Shown piece after piece: positions 6,485-8,659 of a stretch of DNA of 8,659 bases (positions within the stretch are counted from its first letter, which is position 1; each line of letters opens with the position of its first letter). Below the pieces are notes generated by a model. The model did no database searches. It saw only the letters and a program-made list of their open reading frames with translations, and was not told the DNA's origin. The stretch is from NCBI GenBank assembly GCA_023433265.1, contig JAEZDR010000111.1, forward strand, positions 1 to 8,659. The letters run 5' to 3'. The DNA comes from Bacteroidota bacterium (GTDB taxonomy: Bacteria > Bacteroidota > Bacteroidia > Chitinophagales > Chitinophagaceae). The position numbers were made by a program, and so were the translations under genes.

Positions 6485-7423
6485 ATGCAAAAAACTATCC
6501 GAATTGGAACAAGAGACAGCCGACTTGCCGTTTGGCAGGCGGAGGAAGTGCAGCGCCTCCTTGCAGAACAGGGTGTGGCTGCAGAACTTGTATTTATCAA
6601 AAACGAGGGGGACCTTGATACAATTACTCCGTTATATGCCATAGGAGTACAGGGCGTGTTTACCCGAACCCTTGACGCAGCATTGCTCAGCGGCAAAATT
6701 GATATAGCTGTACATTCTATGAAAGACGTACCCGTTCAACTTGCGGGAGGTATCATAGAAGCTGCTGTGCTAAAAAGAGCTTCCCATAAAGACATATTCG
6801 TATACCATCCACAAAAGGCAATGCCTGCATGGTTATCGGAGCCTGGAAGCAACGCGGAAATACATATTGCAACCAGCAGCATCAGGAGGATAGCACAGAT
6901 TAAACATCAATACCCAAACGCAAGCATTTCCAACATACGGGGAAATGTGATTACCCGGCTGAAGAAGGTAGAAGAGAGCGATTGGGATGGAGCAATTTTC
7001 GCTGCTGCCGGGCTTGAACGCATAGGCGTGCGGCCCTCCCATTCGGTGGACCTTGACTGGATGCTTCCGGCACCCGCGCAGGGAGCTATCATGGTTGTGT
7101 GCCGGGAAGAAGATAAGTTTTCTTTTAGCGTTTGCAGGGCTTTCCATCACGAGGAAACTGCAAGTTGCGTTACAGCAGAGCGAGCTTTCCTCACAACGCT
7201 GCTGGGGGGCTGCTCTACTCCCATTAGTGCATTTGCCTACAAGGAAGGAGGAGTAATGCAGTTTAAAGGAAATGTAACCAGTCCTGACGGCCGCAAATCG
7301 TTTGATATTACAAACACATACGAGATCGGGAATAAAGATGCCGGCATTGCGGCTGCAAATCAATTACTGGAAAACGAAGAAGTAAGGGAGCTTATCAGAG
7401 GGATTAGAAATGTTGAAGCCTGA
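6485..7423 (+). CDS. hemC: Porphobilinogen deaminase (hydroxymethylbilane synthase)
   Basis: It joins four porphobilinogen units into the linear tetrapyrrole hydroxymethylbilane, which HemD then closes. The 312-residue product has the family motifs in order: IRIGTRDSRLAVWQA near the N-terminus, IDIAVHSMKDVP with catalytic D81, TSSIRRIAQI with substrate-binding arginines (about 130-139), IRGNVITRL, AGLERIG and PAPAQGAI. LLGGCSTP carries C243, which should anchor the dipyrromethane cofactor. The ATG at 6485 was chosen over the TTG immediately before it (6482-6484) because ATG is the stronger start and the family begins here. It follows hemA by 6 nt and its last 14 nt overlap hemD, indicating one transcript and probable translational coupling. 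Confidence 0.97.
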   Translation: MQKTIRIGTRDSRLAVWQAEEVQRLLAEQGVAAELVFIKNEGDLDTITPLYAIGVQGVFTRTLDAALLSGKIDIAVHSMKDVPVQLAGGIIEAAVLKRASHKDIFVYHPQKAMPAWLSEPGSNAEIHIATSSIRRIAQIKHQYPNASISNIRGNVITRLKKVEESDWDGAIFAAAGLERIGVRPSHSVDLDWMLPAPAQGAIMVVCREEDKFSFSVCRAFHHEETASCVTAERAFLTTLLGGCSTPISAFAYKEGGVMQFKGNVTSPDGRKSFDITNTYEIGNKDAGIAAANQLLENEEVRELIRGIRNVEA

Positions 7424-8114
7424 GTTAACCATACTAAGTACTAAAACCCTCAGTGAGGCAATCATTTCACAGGCTGCCATTCATAATATAAAGGTCCTCT
7501 GTGTACCTATGATAAGCACGACAGCCTTTGTAGACGAAGAGAAAGCAACCATTATAAAAGACCTGAGTACACGGAGGTTATCGATTGCGATAACAAGCAG
7601 CAATGCTTTGAAGGCAATCCTACCTTACCTGGCAGGTGACTGCAACTGGAACATTTATACCATCGGAAGCAAGACAGAGCAGTTAGTAAGGCAAACAATT
7701 CCTTCAGGCAAGCTATCAGCAAGCGCTATGTACGGAACAGAATTGGCAAAGAAGATAATTGCCAATGGTGATAAAGAAGTCTATTTCTTCTGCGGAAATA
7801 TGAGAAGTGATGCGCTTCCAAAAATGCTGACACAGCATGGAGTACTATGCAGGGAAGTGAAGGTGTATACTACCACCTTACACCCTGTTACTGTAAACGA
7901 AAACTACCAGGCCGTGCTGTTTTTTAGCCCCAGCGGAGTAGAAAGTTATTTTTCGGCAAATGGCATTCAAGAAAATACGGTTGTCTTTACCATTGGAAAT
8001 ACAACCGCTGAAGCGGTGCGCAAACATTGCCAAAACACAATCGTAGTCCCAAGATCCACATCAACAGAAGAACTATTTAAACAAGTATTAAAATATTATC
8101 AGGTTAGAATATAA
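7410..8114 (+). CDS. hemD: Uroporphyrinogen-III synthase
   Basis: It cyclises hydroxymethylbilane with inversion of ring D to uroporphyrinogen III. HemD sequences diverge strongly, but the 234-residue product shows the expected two-lobe pattern: TSSNALKAI (62-70), YTIGSKTE (83-90), YFFCGNMRSDALP (125-137) leading to the REVKVYTTT segment, FFSPSGVESYF (171-181) and TIGNTTAEAV (194-203). Position between hemC and hemE independently supports the call. The start overlaps the end of hemC by 14 nt in another frame and has no clear ribosome site, so translation is probably coupled to hemC. The stop TAA is 9 nt before hemE. I see no sign of fusion to hemC or to a methyltransferase domain, both known elsewhere. 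Confidence 0.92.
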   Translation: MLKPELTILSTKTLSEAIISQAAIHNIKVLCVPMISTTAFVDEEKATIIKDLSTRRLSIAITSSNALKAILPYLAGDCNWNIYTIGSKTEQLVRQTIPSGKLSASAMYGTELAKKIIANGDKEVYFFCGNMRSDALPKMLTQHGVLCREVKVYTTTLHPVTVNENYQAVLFFSPSGVESYFSANGIQENTVVFTIGNTTAEAVRKHCQNTIVVPRSTSTEELFKQVLKYYQVRI

Positions 8115-8123
8115 GGCATAAAC

Positions 8124-8659
8124 ATGAGCACATCCCTACAAACCAGCACTACATTGAAAAATGATTTATTACTTAGGGCATTGCGTAAAGAGCAAGTTGA
8201 GCGCCCTCCCGTATGGATGATGCGCCAGGCAGGTAGATACCTGCCGGACTATCTCAAGCTGAAAGCAAAGTATGATTTCTTTACGCGGGTACAAACCCCT
8301 GAACTAGCCTGCGAAATCACATTACAACCCATTGACCAGGTAGGTGTGGATGCAGCTATCATCTTTTCAGATATCCTTGTGATACCGCAAGCGATGGGAC
8401 TTGAAGTACTGATGGAAGAAGGCAAAGGCCCGTCGTTACCGCAAGTGATAAAAAGCCAGGGCGATGTTGATAAATTGATTACCAGTAACGTAGAAGAAAT
8501 GCTGGGTTACGTGATGCAAGCGCTGAGTCTTACAAAAAAAGAGTTGGCCGGACGCGTGCCGCTCATAGGTTTTGCGGGGGCACCCTGGACGCTACTTTGC
8601 TATATGGTAGAGGGAAAAGGCAGCAAAACCTGGGATAAGGCGAAACAGTTCGCGTACAC
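8124..8659 (+). CDS. hemE: Uroporphyrinogen decarboxylase, 5' part (cut by window end)
   Basis: It removes four carboxyl groups from uroporphyrinogen III to give coproporphyrinogen III, in the cytosol. The first 178 codons are present, about half of the usual 340-360-residue protein. Visible signatures are PVWMMRQAGRYLPDY (29-43), the first UroD signature with substrate-binding arginines; IIFSDILVIPQAMG (79-92), whose D83 is the conserved catalytic aspartate; and GFAGAPWTLLCYMVEGKG (149-166), the second signature region. The ATG is 9 nt after the hemD stop, with only a weak AAGG at 8113-8116. The frame stays open to the window edge with no sign of damage, so the truncation comes only from the window boundary. 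Confidence 0.97.
   Translation, partial: MSTSLQTSTTLKNDLLLRALRKEQVERPPVWMMRQAGRYLPDYLKLKAKYDFFTRVQTPELACEITLQPIDQVGVDAAIIFSDILVIPQAMGLEVLMEEGKGPSLPQVIKSQGDVDKLITSNVEEMLGYVMQALSLTKKELAGRVPLIGFAGAPWTLLCYMVEGKGSKTWDKAKQFAY

Noticed and set aside
6482..6487. TTG start for hemC directly before the ATG.
   Set aside because: The ATG at 6485 is the stronger codon and gives the normal family N-terminus; the TTG adds only one methionine.
6833..7363. A 176-codon minus-strand open frame inside hemC.
   Set aside because: It is wholly antisense to a gene with clear catalytic motifs; its composition is Cys/Ser/Arg-rich, as expected for a shadow frame.

Overview
The window most resembles a chromosomal segment from a Bacteroidota bacterium, probably of the Chitinophagaceae/Sphingobacteriia type. 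Supporting signs are TAnnTTTG-type -7 promoter boxes in front of two genes, mostly poor Shine-Dalgarno sequences, moderate GC, a YaiO-family outer-membrane barrel, and the hem protein signatures. The genus assignment is inference.

Left part (1-5034): a putative envelope polysaccharide locus. A gene tail (1-117, HEAT-repeat-like, low confidence) overlaps by ATGA the start of a large plus-strand gene (114-3548, 1144 aa). That protein joins a complete PgaC/NodC/hyaluronan-synthase-like processive family-2 glycosyltransferase to a complete LTA-synthase-like (sulfatase/alkaline phosphatase fold) membrane transferase. Facing it on the minus strand is a TPR plus beta-barrel protein of the YaiO family (3766-5034). 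An inner-membrane synthase, a periplasm-facing phospho-substituent transferase and a TPR/outer-membrane barrel together suggest a system that makes, decorates and perhaps exports a surface glycan.

The gap between the two convergent genes ends in about 121 bp of degenerate 11-bp-periodic repeat (3644-3764), which stops right at the yaiO-like stop codon and includes small hairpins.

Middle (5035-5248): a divergent intergenic region with a -7-like box for each gene. It also holds a perfect 9+9 bp inverted repeat (5153-5178) followed by an extra half-site, which looks like an operator.

Right part (5249-8659): a compact heme/tetrapyrrole operon, hemA-hemC-hemD-hemE. It runs from charged glutamyl-tRNA (C5 pathway) through porphobilinogen deaminase and uroporphyrinogen-III synthase to uroporphyrinogen decarboxylase, which is cut by the window edge. 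HemB and HemL steps are not in the window. No RNA genes, insertion sequences or CRISPR arrays were seen.
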